From assembly GCF_016863135.1 (NCBI RefSeq), contig NZ_BOOH01000023.1, forward strand, positions 124,001 to 188,000: DNA of 64,000 bases, in the 5' to 3' direction. Shown piece after piece: positions 24,851 to 33,341 of this stretch (its first letter is position 1; each line of letters begins with the position of its first letter). Under the pieces are notes generated by a model, which did no database searches, was not told the origin of the DNA, and saw only the letters and a list, made by a program, of their open reading frames with translations. Made by a program: the position numbers and the translations under genes. The stretch is from Planobispora longispora. Its GTDB lineage: Bacteria > Actinomycetota > Actinomycetes > Streptosporangiales > Streptosporangiaceae.

Positions 24851-25801
24851 TCAGTAGGCGCCGACGATGTCCACCAGGAAGACCAGGGTGTCGGTGCCCT
24901 TGATGCCCGCCTGCGGGCTGCCCTGCTCGCCGTAACCGAGGGCCGGCGGGATGCTCACCAGCACCCGGGTGCCGACGGGCAGGCCGACCAGCGACTGGTC
25001 CCAGCCCTTGATGACCTGTCCGGTGCCGATCCCGAAGGTGGCCGGATCGCCCTTGCCCCAGCTGCTGTCGAACTCCTTGTCGGTGCCCCAGATCTTGCCG
25101 ATGTAGTGGGCCATGAGCTGCTGCCCGGACTTCACGACCGGGCCGGTGCCCTTGATGACGACCTTGGTGACCAGCTCCTTGGGAGCCTTCTCATCGGTCT
25201 TCGTGGTCAGCACGGGGGTCTTGCCGGGGCCCGGGTTCTCCACCTTGACGCCCTTGACGCCGGGGTCGACGGCCTTGCCGTCGACGGTCACCGGCTTCGG
25301 CTTGACCCCCACCATGTCCAGCACGAGCACCTGGGTCAGCTTGTCCTGGCCCTGCTGCTTGGCCTGCTCCAACTGCTCCTTGGTCAGGCTGTCCGGGGCC
25401 ACCACGGCGATGTGCCGCCCGCCGGGCTTGGCGCCGACGAAGGCCTCCCGCAGGACGCTCGGGAGGTCCTGGCTGACCGTGATGGTCTCCGGGCTGCCCG
25501 CGTCGTAGGTCGACCCGACCGTGGCGTTGCTCTTGCCGTCCCAGTTGAAGACCGTGTAGTTGACGATGACGCTGTCGCCGACCTTGAACTCCGTGCCGGA
25601 GCCGTCCTTGACCGTCTCCTCGGACGACTTCGCGGCGGGCGAGCCCGACGGGAAGGTCACCGACGGCTTCTTGCCGACCTCACCGGTGACCTTCAGACCG
25701 CTGCCGCCCGTGGCGGCCTTGCTGTCACCCCCCTCGGTGCCGCAGGCTGCGGCGAAGAACAGGGGCACTGCGGCCAGTACGGCCAGGCTGCGGCGGCGCA
25801 T
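24851..25801 (-). CDS. Lipoprotein with two FKBP-type peptidyl-prolyl isomerase domains (paralogue)
   Basis: The protein has 316 residues with a lipoprotein signal (MRRRSLAVLAAVPLFFAAAC; Cys20) and a Gly/Ser/Lys-rich spacer. The first, divergent FKBP-like domain (about residues 75-170) contains GDSVIVNYTVFNWDGKSNA. The second domain (about 215-316) is canonical: QQLMAHYIGKIWGTDKEFDSSWGKG, VIKGWDQSLVGLPVGTRVLVSIPPALGYGEQG and DTLVFLVDIVGAY. It should act as an extracytoplasmic folding helper. It lies 72 bp after pafA on the same strand and could be read from the same transcript. A strong hairpin follows it, separating it from its paralogue. Confidence 0.92.
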   Translation of the reverse strand: MRRRSLAVLAAVPLFFAAACGTEGGDSKAATGGSGLKVTGEVGKKPSVTFPSGSPAAKSSEETVKDGSGTEFKVGDSVIVNYTVFNWDGKSNATVGSTYDAGSPETITVSQDLPSVLREAFVGAKPGGRHIAVVAPDSLTKEQLEQAKQQGQDKLTQVLVLDMVGVKPKPVTVDGKAVDPGVKGVKVENPGPGKTPVLTTKTDEKAPKELVTKVVIKGTGPVVKSGQQLMAHYIGKIWGTDKEFDSSWGKGDPATFGIGTGQVIKGWDQSLVGLPVGTRVLVSIPPALGYGEQGSPQAGIKGTDTLVFLVDIVGAY

Positions 25802-25873
25802 TCGGTCATCCCTCGGGCAGACATCAGTTCGCGCAACCTTATCCGAAGCGCGCATACAGCCGAGGTAAAGGGA

Positions 25874-27232
25874 TCACATTCCCGCGATCAGCTTGTCCAC
25901 CCTCTCGTCCACGCTGCGGAAGGGGTCCTTGCACAGCACGGTGCGCTGTGCCTGGTCGTTGAGCTTCAGGTGCACCCAGTCGACGGTGAAGTCGCGCCGC
26001 TTCTCCTGCGCCCTGCGGATGAACTCCCCGCGCAGCCGGGCCCGGGTGGTCTGCGGCGGCACCGACTTCGCCTCGAAGATCTTCAGGTCGGACGCCACCC
26101 GCTCCACCGCACCGCGCTTCTGCAGCAGGTAGAACAGGCCGCGGCGGCGGTGCACGTCGTGGTAGGCCAGGTCGAGCTGGGCCACCCGGGGGCTGGACAG
26201 CGGCAGGTCGTACTTCTTGCGGTAGCGCTCGATCAGCTGGTACTTGGTGACCCAGTCGATCTCCCGGGCGACCAGGTCCAGGTTCCCGGTCTCCACCGCG
26301 GTGAGCGTGCGCTCCCACAGCTCCAGCACCCGGTGGCTGATGTCGTCGGCGCCGCGCCGGTCGACGAAGTCGCGCGCCTTGGCGAGGTACTCGTGCTGGA
26401 TCTCCAGCGACGACGCCTCCCGCCCGTTGGCCAGGCGCACCCGGCGGCGCCCGGTCATGTCGTGGGAGACCTCCCGGATGGCCCGGATCGGGTTCTCCAG
26501 CGACAGGTCGCGCATCACCGTGCCCGCCTCGATCATGCGCAGCACCAGGTCGGTCGCGCCGACCTTGAGCAGCATGGTCGTCTCGCTCATGTTGGAGTCG
26601 CCGACGATGACGTGCAGGCGGCGGAAGCGCTCGGCGTCGGCGTGCGGCTCGTCGCGGGTGTTGATGATCGGACGGGAGCGCGTGGTGGCGGAGGACACGC
26701 CCTCCCAGATGTGCTCGGCCCGCTGGGAGACGCAGTAGACCGCCCCGCGCGGCGTCTGCAGCACCTTCCCGGCCCCGCAGACGATCTGCCGGGTGACCAG
26801 GAAGGGGATCAGCACGTCGGCCAGGCGGCCGAACTCGCCGTGCCTGCCCACCAGGTAGTTCTCGTGGCAGCCGTAGGAGTTGCCGGCGGAGTCGGTGTTG
26901 TTCTTGAACAGGTAGATGTCCCCGGCGATGCCCTCTTCGCGCAGCCGCTTCTCGGCGTCCACGAGCAGGCCCTCCAGGATGCGCTCCCCCGCCTTGTCGT
27001 GGGTGACGAGCTCCACGACGTTGTCGCACTCGGGGGTGGCGTACTCCGGATGGCTGCCCACGTCGAGGTAGAGGCGGGCGCCGTTGCGCAGGAAGACGTT
27101 GCTCGACCGCCCCCAGGAGACGACCCGGCGGAACAGGTAGCGCGCGACCTCGTCGGGGGACAGCCGCCGCTGCCCCCGGAACGTGCAGGTGACGCCGTAC
27201 TCGTTCTCAAGCCCGAAGATGCGACGATCCAT
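25874..27232 (-). CDS. pafA: Pup-protein ligase PafA
   Basis: The protein has 452 residues, the usual length. PafA joins the C-terminal Glu of Pup to a Lys of a target protein, marking it for the proteasome. The N-terminus [13 protein letters not shown] carries Glu9 and the nucleotide/metal site, and [17 protein letters not shown] places the catalytic Asp at residue 57, the same number as in mycobacterial PafA. Further conserved stretches are [32 protein letters not shown] and [14 protein letters not shown], shared with Dop. The C-terminal domain (residues 400-452) ends the fold. It lies downstream of prcB-prcA and upstream of the FKBP lipoprotein gene on the same strand. All key residues are present. 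Confidence 0.97.
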   Translation of the reverse strand: MDRRIFGLENEYGVTCTFRGQRRLSPDEVARYLFRRVVSWGRSSNVFLRNGARLYLDVGSHPEYATPECDNVVELVTHDKAGERILEGLLVDAEKRLREEGIAGDIYLFKNNTDSAGNSYGCHENYLVGRHGEFGRLADVLIPFLVTRQIVCGAGKVLQTPRGAVYCVSQRAEHIWEGVSSATTRSRPIINTRDEPHADAERFRRLHVIVGDSNMSETTMLLKVGATDLVLRMIEAGTVMRDLSLENPIRAIREVSHDMTGRRRVRLANGREASSLEIQHEYLAKARDFVDRRGADDISHRVLELWERTLTAVETGNLDLVAREIDWVTKYQLIERYRKKYDLPLSSPRVAQLDLAYHDVHRRRGLFYLLQKRGAVERVASDLKIFEAKSVPPQTTRARLRGEFIRRAQEKRRDFTVDWVHLKLNDQAQRTVLCKDPFRSVDERVDKLIAGM

Positions 27233-27357
27233 TGCCTCACACTATTCGCCGAACCCCTCTCGCGGGAGGGATCAGTGGGGTTTTCGGTCGTCAGGCTTAT
27301 GCCCGGATGATCAGCGTCGTAAGCGGGTTCCGGGGGCGGAGATCTCCCGGTTCTTGC

Positions 27358-27870
27358 TCAGGGGGTGTAAATCTCCTGAACCTTCACGATCCGACCGCGG
27401 TAGACGGTGATCAGCGAGGGCTGCCCGTGCTTCGCGGCGCGGGCCAGCAACTGCTTGCGGGAGCAGCGCTTGTTGCCCAGGCCGGTGTTCCGGTCCACCG
27501 TGAACCCCGCCATGTTCGCGCCGCAACCGAACGCGCTGAGGAAGACGACGTCCGCCGCCACCGGGGAGGCGTACGCCATGACGTCGCCCTCCGGCGGGCC
27601 CACGAAGCGCCCTTCGGTGTGCTTGCCGGGCTTCCACCTGATCGGTTCGTACTCCGCCGTGCCGCGGCGCACGTGCGTGATCCAGCCGCGCAGGATGCCG
27701 TCCTTACGAGAGTGGATCTTCTTGGAGAAGTCGTGCCCGGGGTCGGGCTGGAAGGTCTTGCCGAAGATCTTCGGCTTGGGGAAGTCGGGGACGGCCGCGG
27801 CCTCGGCGGAGGCCGTTCCGGCCAGGACGAGGGCGGGCACGACGGCGGCGGCGGTGAGGAAGCGCTTCAT
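27358..27870 (-). CDS. Secreted protein of unknown function between prcA and pafA
   Basis: I do not recognise this 170-residue protein. Residues 1-25 form a signal peptide (MKRFLTAAAVVPALVLAGTA followed by SAEAAA), so it is exported. The mature part is basic, with two Cys residues that could form a disulfide (FGCGANM and KRCSRKQ), several Trp/Tyr residues and a C-terminal TVYRGRIVKVQEIYTP strand. The ATG at 27870 has only a weak ribosome site; a GTG nine bases upstream is possible. It is inside the proteasome gene block on the same strand, 125 bp before pafA, and is preceded by tandem repeats at 27927-28030. A role with the proteasome is unlikely given export, so it may be a passenger. Confidence 0.65.
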   Translation of the reverse strand: MKRFLTAAAVVPALVLAGTASAEAAAVPDFPKPKIFGKTFQPDPGHDFSKKIHSRKDGILRGWITHVRRGTAEYEPIRWKPGKHTEGRFVGPPEGDVMAYASPVAADVVFLSAFGCGANMAGFTVDRNTGLGNKRCSRKQLLARAAKHGQPSLITVYRGRIVKVQEIYTP

Positions 27871-27926
27871 GAACGTCACGACGGATACGACGGCACCGCC
27901 GATGGTCTGGTTGCCCGGCGTCCGGT

Positions 27927-28030
27927 GATCCGGGTCACATCACGCGGATCCGGGTCACATCACGCGGATCCGGGTCACATCACGCGGATCCGGGCCACCG
28001 CGGGTCCGGGCCACCGCGGGTCCGGGCCGC
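27927..28030. repeat. Tandem repeats between prcA and the secreted unknown
   Basis: Three exact copies of GATCCGGGTCACATCACGCG (27927-27946, 27947-27966, 27967-27986) are followed by 16-bp variants GATCCGGGCCACCGCG and GGTCCGGGCCACCGCG and a partial copy. No spacers separate the units. They sit in the upstream region of the secreted unknown. Confidence 0.9.
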
Positions 28031-28092
28031 ATGACACGGCGGAGCGCCGCGGCCCGCCGGGGCCGCGGCGCTCCGGAGGCGCCGGGCGGAGG

Positions 28093-28890
28093 TCAGGCGC
28101 CGGAGCCGGTGTCGATGTCTCCCTCGGGCGCGGTGGCCGGGCTGTCGCCCGTTCCCGGGGCCGCCTCGGCCGTCTCGGCCGCGGGGGCGGCCGACGCGGC
28201 CGCGCCCTCGGCCAGCAGGCGCTCCAGCCTCGGGCCGGCCAGCCGCAGGAACTTGCGGTGCGGCCGGTTGCGGTCGAGCACCGCCACCTCCAGCTGGCCG
28301 GCCGGGGGACGCTCGCCGCCCGGCTCGGTCAGCGCCGTCAGCGCCGTCTCCAGCGCCTCGGCCAGCCCCATGCCGTCGCGGTAGCGCTCCTTGAGACGGG
28401 TGGCGACCGCCTCGGCCTGGCCGCCCATCGCGGCCGTGCCGTGCTCGTCGAAGACCGAGCCGTCGAAGGTCAGCCGGTAGATCGCGTCGGCCTCGGGGGT
28501 GTCGCCGACCTCGGCGACGACCACCTCCACCTCCATCGACTTGATCGACTCGGTGAAGATCTGCCCGAGGTTCTGCGCGTACAGGTTGGCCAGACCGCGC
28601 GCGGTCACGTCCGTGCGGTCGTAGGTGTAGCCGTTGATGTCGGCGTAGCGGATGCCGCCCAGCCGCAGCGCCTCGAACTCGTTGTAGCGGCCGACCGCGG
28701 CGAACCCGATCCGGTCGTAGATCTCACTGATCTTGTGCAGCGCCCGGGAGGGGTTGGGCGCGACGAACAGGATGCCGTCCTCGTACTGGAGAACGACCAC
28801 GCTGCGGCCCCGCGCGATGCCCTTGCGCGCGTAGTCCGCCTTGTCCCGCATGATCTGCTCGGGGGAGGCATATCCAAAAGGCATGGTCAC
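28093..28890 (-). CDS. prcA: Proteasome alpha subunit PrcA
   Basis: The protein has 265 residues. The alpha-type N-terminus MTMPFGYASPEQIMRDKADYARKGIARG (cited here in part) forms the gate and outer ring contacts; alpha subunits lack the Thr nucleophile. The middle keeps SVVVLQYEDGILFVAPNPS and the YNEFEALRLGG segment typical of actinobacterial PrcA. The C-terminal 30 residues are Ala/Glu/Pro-rich and disordered, and are absent in mycobacterial PrcA. Four stacked rings (alpha, beta, beta, alpha) form the 20S core in the cytoplasm. GTG at 28890 has GAGAGG upstream; ATG six bases later is the alternative. It starts 21 bp after prcB ends, a clear operon. Confidence 0.97.
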   Translation of the reverse strand: MTMPFGYASPEQIMRDKADYARKGIARGRSVVVLQYEDGILFVAPNPSRALHKISEIYDRIGFAAVGRYNEFEALRLGGIRYADINGYTYDRTDVTARGLANLYAQNLGQIFTESIKSMEVEVVVAEVGDTPEADAIYRLTFDGSVFDEHGTAAMGGQAEAVATRLKERYRDGMGLAEALETALTALTEPGGERPPAGQLEVAVLDRNRPHRKFLRLAGPRLERLLAEGAAASAAPAAETAEAAPGTGDSPATAPEGDIDTGSGA

Positions 28891-28911
28891 CGGAGTGGTC
28901 TTCCTCTCGTG

Positions 28912-29760
28912 TTAGCGCAGCGGGGCGACGGGGCCGTCGGGGTTGTTCATCCGGCCGTCCACCGTCGTGCGCACGTACTGGGCGACCTCCTCGTCGGACA
29001 GGCGGCGGAACCCGTCGGCGGTGATCACCGCGACCACCGGCCAGATCCGGCGGGTCACGTCGGGGCCGCCGGTGGCCGAGTCGTCGTCGGCCGCGTCGTA
29101 GAGGGCCTGGATGAGCGTCAGGACGGTGTCCTCGGGCGAGGCTCCCTCGCGGTAGAGCTTCTTCAGCGCGCCGCGCGCGAAGATCGAACCGGAGCCGATC
29201 GCGTGGTGCTGGTACTGCTCGTAGGGGCCGCCGCCGACGTCGTAGCCGAAGATCCGGCCGCCGTCGACCTCCGGGTCGTAGGCCGCGAACAGCGGCACCA
29301 CCACCAGCCCCTGCATCGCCATCGCGAGGTTGCCGCGGATCATCGTGGCGAGCCGGTTGGCCTTGCCCGCCACGGAGAGGGTGCGGCCCTCCATCTTCTC
29401 GTAGTGCTCCAGCTCGACCCGGTAGAGCCGGGCCATCTCGATGCCGGTGCTCGCCGCCCCGGCGATGCCCATGCACGAGTAGTCGTCGGTGCGGAAGACC
29501 TTCTCGATGTCCCGCTGGGAGATGATGTTGCCGGAGGTCGCACGGCGGTCGCCGGCCATCACCACTCCTCCGGCGCAGGTGGCCGCGACGATCGTGGTGG
29601 CGTGTGGAATCCGGTCGCCGACCGGGGTCGCCAGGGTGTCGTTACGGCCGGGCAGCAACTCCGGCGCGTAGGACCCGACGAACTCGGTGAACGAGGAGTT
29701 TCCGGTGTTCGTGAAGAGATGGTTCACCATGCCGGCGGGCAGGTCCCTGTGCGATGCCAC
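28912..29760 (-). CDS. prcB: Proteasome beta subunit PrcB (catalytic)
   Basis: The protein has 282 residues including a propeptide of about 54 residues. The expected cleavage is in [13 protein letters not shown], leaving Thr55 as the N-terminal nucleophile, and the following [15 protein letters not shown] stretch matches the active-site region of actinobacterial PrcB. The conserved [16 protein letters not shown] segment and the [10 protein letters not shown] helix are also present. PrcB supplies the peptidase sites of the 20S core. GTG at 29760 is preceded by GGAGGGAG. It is the first gene of the prcB-prcA pair. Pup and dop, which usually lie directly upstream, are displaced by about 10 and 23 kb. 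The propeptide and nucleophile look functional. Confidence 0.97.
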   Translation of the reverse strand: MASHRDLPAGMVNHLFTNTGNSSFTEFVGSYAPELLPGRNDTLATPVGDRIPHATTIVAATCAGGVVMAGDRRATSGNIISQRDIEKVFRTDDYSCMGIAGAASTGIEMARLYRVELEHYEKMEGRTLSVAGKANRLATMIRGNLAMAMQGLVVVPLFAAYDPEVDGGRIFGYDVGGGPYEQYQHHAIGSGSIFARGALKKLYREGASPEDTVLTLIQALYDAADDDSATGGPDVTRRIWPVVAVITADGFRRLSDEEVAQYVRTTVDGRMNNPDGPVAPLR

Positions 29761-29944
29761 GCGACTCCCTCCAAAGGTGCTTCCTTTACGGTCCGACCCT
29801 ACTCACGTTGCCGTGTTGCATGCACTTCCCTCGATCAGCTCAGCGCGAACCACTCCCGGCCGGCCCCCTGAATCTTTACGCGCGAGTATGCCCGTGTAAT
29901 TGTCGAGTTGTCGTGACATTCCGCCGCCTCCCGAGGAGGTCGCC

Positions 29945-31327
29945 GTGAGACTCTCCCCCCGACCCGCGCTGACCGCGGCCCTCGCGGCGACGCTGCTCGC
30001 CCTGGCCTCCTGCGGATCCGACACCCCGGCGGAGGACGGTTCCATCACGTTGACCATCACCGCCAACGCGATCCCCGGAGGCAAGAACTCGGCCAGCGCC
30101 GACTGGATCAGGCAGTGGGTGATCCCCCGGTTCGAAGCCGCGCAGAAGGCCGCCGGGCGCGACGTGCGGGTGCTGTTCCAGCCCAACGGCGTCGACGACG
30201 AGCAGTACAAGACGAAGATCGCGCTGGATCTGAAGTCGAAGACCGGCGCCGACGTGATCGACCTCGACGGGATCTGGGTCGGCGAGTTCGCGCAGGCCGG
30301 ATACGTCAAGCCGCTCTCCGAGGTGGGCGGGCCCGGCGTGGACGCCTGGGAGGGCTGGTCGCAGATCCCGCAGGCCGTCCAGGGCCTGGGCATCTTCGAC
30401 GGCAAGAAGTACGGCCTGCCGCAGGGCACCGACGGCCGGGTCCTGTTCTACAACAAGGAGCTGTTCGCCAAGGCCAGCCTGCCCGAGCCCTGGCAGCCGA
30501 CGAGCTGGCAGGACATCATCGACGCGGGCACGGCGCTGAAGAAGCTGCCCGGCGTCACCCCGATCCAGATCAACGCCGGCACCGCGATGGGCGAGGCGAC
30601 CACGATGCAGGGCGCCCTGCCGCTGCTGGCCGGGACCGGCACCGAGATCTACGCGGGCGGCAAGTGGACCGGCGCCTCCCAGGGGGTCAAGGACGTGCTC
30701 GGGTTCTACCGGCAGATCTACGGCGGCGGCCTGGGCGACCCCAAGCTGCAGCAGGAGGCCAAGGGCCGCGACAAGTCCTTCGCCGAGTTCGCCGACGGGA
30801 AGATCGGCATCCTCGCCGAGGGCGACTACTTCTGGCGGGCCGTCGTCGAGCCCCAGGCCGGCGTGGCGCCGATGGCCGACCGGGACCGGGTCGTCGGCTA
30901 CGCCAAGATCCCGGCCAAGGAGCCCGGAGCCGGGGTCCGCGGCCAGGACTTCGTCAGCATGTCCGGCGGGGCCGTACGGGTGCTGAACCCCTTCTCCAAG
31001 AACCCCCGGCAGGCGTGGGAACTGCTGGCGTTCATGCACTCGGCCGAGGCGATCAAGGCCGAGCTCGCCGGCGCGGCCCGCGTCACCTCGCGCACCGACG
31101 TCAACGACGAGGTCCTCGCCAACGACCCGATGCTGACGTTCATCGCCAAGGAGATCCTGCCGATCACCGCCTACCGTCCGGGCCTGGCCGTCTATCCGCA
31201 GGTCTCCACCGCCCTGCAGGAGGCCACCGCCGCCGTCGTCTCCGGCACCGGCCCCGAGGAGGCCGCCGACGCCTACCGGACCAAGGTGGAGGGAATCGTC
31301 GGTGGCGCCGGCAACGTCTCCAACTGA
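29945..31327 (+). CDS. ABC transporter sugar-binding lipoprotein
   Basis: The protein has 460 residues and is an extracellular solute-binding protein of the type serving MalFG/UgpAE importers. A lipoprotein signal ends in LLALASC (Cys23). The mature domain starts with ITLTITANAIPGGK and contains DVIDLDGIWVGEFAQAGYVKPLS, YGLPQGTDGRVLFYNKELF and the usual hinge and Trp-rich binding features. GTG at 29945 is chosen because GAGGAGG lies five bases upstream. It heads the operon to the mannosidase gene at 39671, so a mannose-containing oligosaccharide is the inferred ligand. It is separated from the permease genes by 242 bp with repeats and hairpins, which may let it be made in excess. It is divergent from prcB. 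Confidence 0.92.
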   Translation: MRLSPRPALTAALAATLLALASCGSDTPAEDGSITLTITANAIPGGKNSASADWIRQWVIPRFEAAQKAAGRDVRVLFQPNGVDDEQYKTKIALDLKSKTGADVIDLDGIWVGEFAQAGYVKPLSEVGGPGVDAWEGWSQIPQAVQGLGIFDGKKYGLPQGTDGRVLFYNKELFAKASLPEPWQPTSWQDIIDAGTALKKLPGVTPIQINAGTAMGEATTMQGALPLLAGTGTEIYAGGKWTGASQGVKDVLGFYRQIYGGGLGDPKLQQEAKGRDKSFAEFADGKIGILAEGDYFWRAVVEPQAGVAPMADRDRVVGYAKIPAKEPGAGVRGQDFVSMSGGAVRVLNPFSKNPRQAWELLAFMHSAEAIKAELAGAARVTSRTDVNDEVLANDPMLTFIAKEILPITAYRPGLAVYPQVSTALQEATAAVVSGTGPEEAADAYRTKVEGIVGGAGNVSN

Positions 31328-31340
31328 CCCGGCGAGGGAA

Positions 31341-31430
31341 CCGCGAGGGGGCGCCGGTGCACCGGGCTGAGGAGCGAAGGAGCGAGGAACGAGCGGATGG
31401 GTGATGAGGGCCGCGAGGGGGCGCCGGTGC
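31341..31430. repeat. 20-bp direct repeat between binding-protein and permease genes
   Basis: CCGCGAGGGGGCGCCGGTGC occurs at 31341-31360 and 31411-31430, with further GGAGCG-rich short repeats between the copies. The gap holds no gene with a ribosome site. Confidence 0.8.
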
Positions 31431-31502
31431 GCTGGACTGGGGAGCGCGCGCTGCGAAGCGAGCGCGTGACGAGGGAAGGCACCGGTTACCGGCCCCCGAG
31501 CC

Positions 31503-31568
31503 GCCGTGCGCAGCACGGCCATCAACACAGCCGGTCATCAGCCCCCGGGCCGCGACGCGCAGCGTCGC
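31503..31568. promoter_or_regulatory. Twin short hairpins just before the permease gene
   Basis: GCCGTGC-GCA-GCACGGC (31503-31519) and GCGACGC-GCA-GCGTCGC (31552-31568) are two perfect 7-bp stems with the same GCA loop, 49 bp apart, set in similar flanking sequence. The second ends two bases before the permease ATG, leaving no room for a normal ribosome site. They could set mRNA stability or translation of the permease genes relative to the binding protein. Confidence 0.6.
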
Positions 31569-31569
31569 C

Positions 31570-32520
31570 ATGAGCACTGACGCGGCGGGGCTGGGCAGGA
31601 GCAGAGCGGTCGGGTTCGTGCTGCCGGCGCTGGTGCTCATCGGGGTCTTCCTGGTCTTCCCCGCGCTGTGGACGATCTACCTGGGGCTCACCGACTACCG
31701 CCTGACCGGGCTGGCCGCCGCCGACCCCCAGGTGGTGGGGGCCGACAACTACACCGCCGCGCTCGGCGACGACCGCTTCCGCACCTCGCTCTGGCTGAGC
31801 GTGCAGTACGTGCTCGGCTCGGCCGTGATCGGGCAGGCCGTGCTGGGGTTCGCGATCGCGTGGACGCTGCGCGACCGGCGCGGGCCGGTGCGGCGGATCG
31901 TCGAAGGACTCGTGCTGCTCTCGTGGATCCTGCCGAGCTCGGTCGTGGCGTTCCTGTGGATCGCGCTGCTGGACCGCGACGGCGGCACCCTCAACGCCCT
32001 GCTGAACACCCCCGGGGCCGCCTGGCTGCTCGACCACCCGATGTTGTCGATCATCGTGTTCAACACCTGGCGCGGCACCGCGTTCTCGATGATGCTCTAC
32101 GCCGCCGCGCTCGAGAACGTCCCCCCGTCGCACCTGGAGACCGCCCGCCTGGCCGGGGCCTCGACCTTCCAGCAGCTGCGCGACGTGGTCCTGCCCCGGA
32201 TCAAGGGCCACATCCTGACCAACATGCTGCTGATCAGCCTGTGGACCTTCAACGACTTCACCCCGTTCCTGATCACCGCGGGCGGTCCCGAGGGGCGCTC
32301 GGAGATCCTGCCGTTCTACGTCTACACCACCGCCCTGCGCGGCGGGCAGCTCGGCTTCGGCGCCGCCGTCTCCTTCCTGATCCTGCTGATCAACCTCGTC
32401 TTCGCCCTCGCCTACCTGCGCCTGCTCCGCACCCGTGACCGCGCCCATGATCGCGGGGACGACGGCGGCCACGACGACGAGCCCGGCGCCGATCCCGCGA
32501 TCCGGGGGACCGCCGCGTGA
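31570..32520 (+). CDS. ABC sugar transporter permease (MalF/UgpA type)
   Basis: The protein has 316 residues with six membrane segments. The ATPase-docking EAA loop reads LETARLAGASTFQQLRDVVLPRIKG, with the conserved Gly and Pro. The N-terminus GFVLPALVLIGVFLVFPALWTIYLGL is typical of CUT1 permeases. The C-terminal tail after residue 288 is a charged stretch rich in Asp, His and Gly. It forms the membrane channel with the next gene product, with which it overlaps by four bases (GTGA), so translation is coupled. No ribosome site is visible immediately before its ATG because a hairpin occupies that position. Substrate is inferred from the mannosidase gene in the same operon. Confidence 0.93.
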   Translation: MSTDAAGLGRSRAVGFVLPALVLIGVFLVFPALWTIYLGLTDYRLTGLAAADPQVVGADNYTAALGDDRFRTSLWLSVQYVLGSAVIGQAVLGFAIAWTLRDRRGPVRRIVEGLVLLSWILPSSVVAFLWIALLDRDGGTLNALLNTPGAAWLLDHPMLSIIVFNTWRGTAFSMMLYAAALENVPPSHLETARLAGASTFQQLRDVVLPRIKGHILTNMLLISLWTFNDFTPFLITAGGPEGRSEILPFYVYTTALRGGQLGFGAAVSFLILLINLVFALAYLRLLRTRDRAHDRGDDGGHDDEPGADPAIRGTAA

Positions 32521-33341
32521 ACGCCGTCCGCCACGCCCTCGGCCGCATCGCCTCCGCCGTCTTCCTCTCCGTCGTCGGCGCGTTCTTCGCGCTGCCGATG
32601 CTCTGGCTGGCCTCCGCCCCCTTCGACGCCACCCCCTCCATCACCGTCTCCGTCCCCGAGTTCACCCTCGCCAACTTCCGCGCCATCCTCGACAACCCCT
32701 ACGCGCTCGGCTCCATCGGCAACTCCGTCATCCAGGCCGGCGGCGCGGCGGCCGTCGTCGTCGTCCTGGCCGCGCTGGCCGCCTACGCCCTGTCCCGGGT
32801 ACGGGTGCCGGGCCGCGACGTCCTGCTGTACGTGCTGCTCCTGCTCTCCTCCGTCGTCACCGGCACCGCCGCCATGGTGCCGATCTTCGAACTCGCCACC
32901 CGCCTCGACCTGATCGACACCCACCTCGGCGTCATCCTCGTCGTCTCCGGCGGCCTGCTCCCCGCGGCGATCTTCATCCTGAAGGACTTCATGGACGCCA
33001 CCCCGACCTCCTACGAGGAGTCCGCCCGGGTGTTCGGCGCCTCGCCGCTGCAGATCCTGCGGCACATCGTGGTCCCGGTGGTCCGGCCCGGCCTGGCCAC
33101 CATCGCGGTCTGGGCCGTGGCCAGCGTCTGGGGCGGCTTCCTGATGCAGTACATCCTGCTGCGCGACCCGGAGAAGTCCCCCAGCGCGGTGATCCTCTAC
33201 ACCCTCTACACCGAGGGCGGCCAGCCCAACCTCGACCTCATCTCCACCTTCTCGCTGCTCTACTCGCTGCCCGTGGTCCTGATGTACCTGTTCGTCAGCG
33301 GCCGGTACGGCTTCCGCTTCCACGGAGGGATCAAGCAGTGA
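32517..33341 (+). CDS. ABC sugar transporter permease (MalG/UgpE type)
   Basis: The protein has 274 residues with six membrane segments and the EAA loop EESARVFGASPLQILRHIVVPVVRPGL (cited as the family motif, the conserved Gly and Pro present). The early loop ASAPFDATPSITVSVPEFTLANF resembles other CUT1 MalG-type permeases. It pairs with the preceding permease. The GTG start overlaps the previous stop in GTGA and its own stop overlaps the start of the ATPase gene in the same way, so the three transporter parts are translationally coupled and made in fixed ratio. The cargo is inferred to be a mannose-containing sugar. Confidence 0.93.
   Translation: MNAVRHALGRIASAVFLSVVGAFFALPMLWLASAPFDATPSITVSVPEFTLANFRAILDNPYALGSIGNSVIQAGGAAAVVVVLAALAAYALSRVRVPGRDVLLYVLLLLSSVVTGTAAMVPIFELATRLDLIDTHLGVILVVSGGLLPAAIFILKDFMDATPTSYEESARVFGASPLQILRHIVVPVVRPGLATIAVWAVASVWGGFLMQYILLRDPEKSPSAVILYTLYTEGGQPNLDLISTFSLLYSLPVVLMYLFVSGRYGFRFHGGIKQ

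Noticed and set aside
27927-28030. CRISPR-like array
   Set aside because: The 20-bp units are directly adjacent without spacers, and no cas gene is in the window.
27232-29871. Long plus-strand frame across prcA and prcB
   Set aside because: It lies opposite two genes with clear proteasome motifs and has no family-like sequence.
32435-33337. Upstream extension of the ABC ATPase frame
   Set aside because: The extension overlaps the permease gene and is Arg/Pro-rich noise; the GTG at 33338 overlaps the permease stop and starts the conserved domain.
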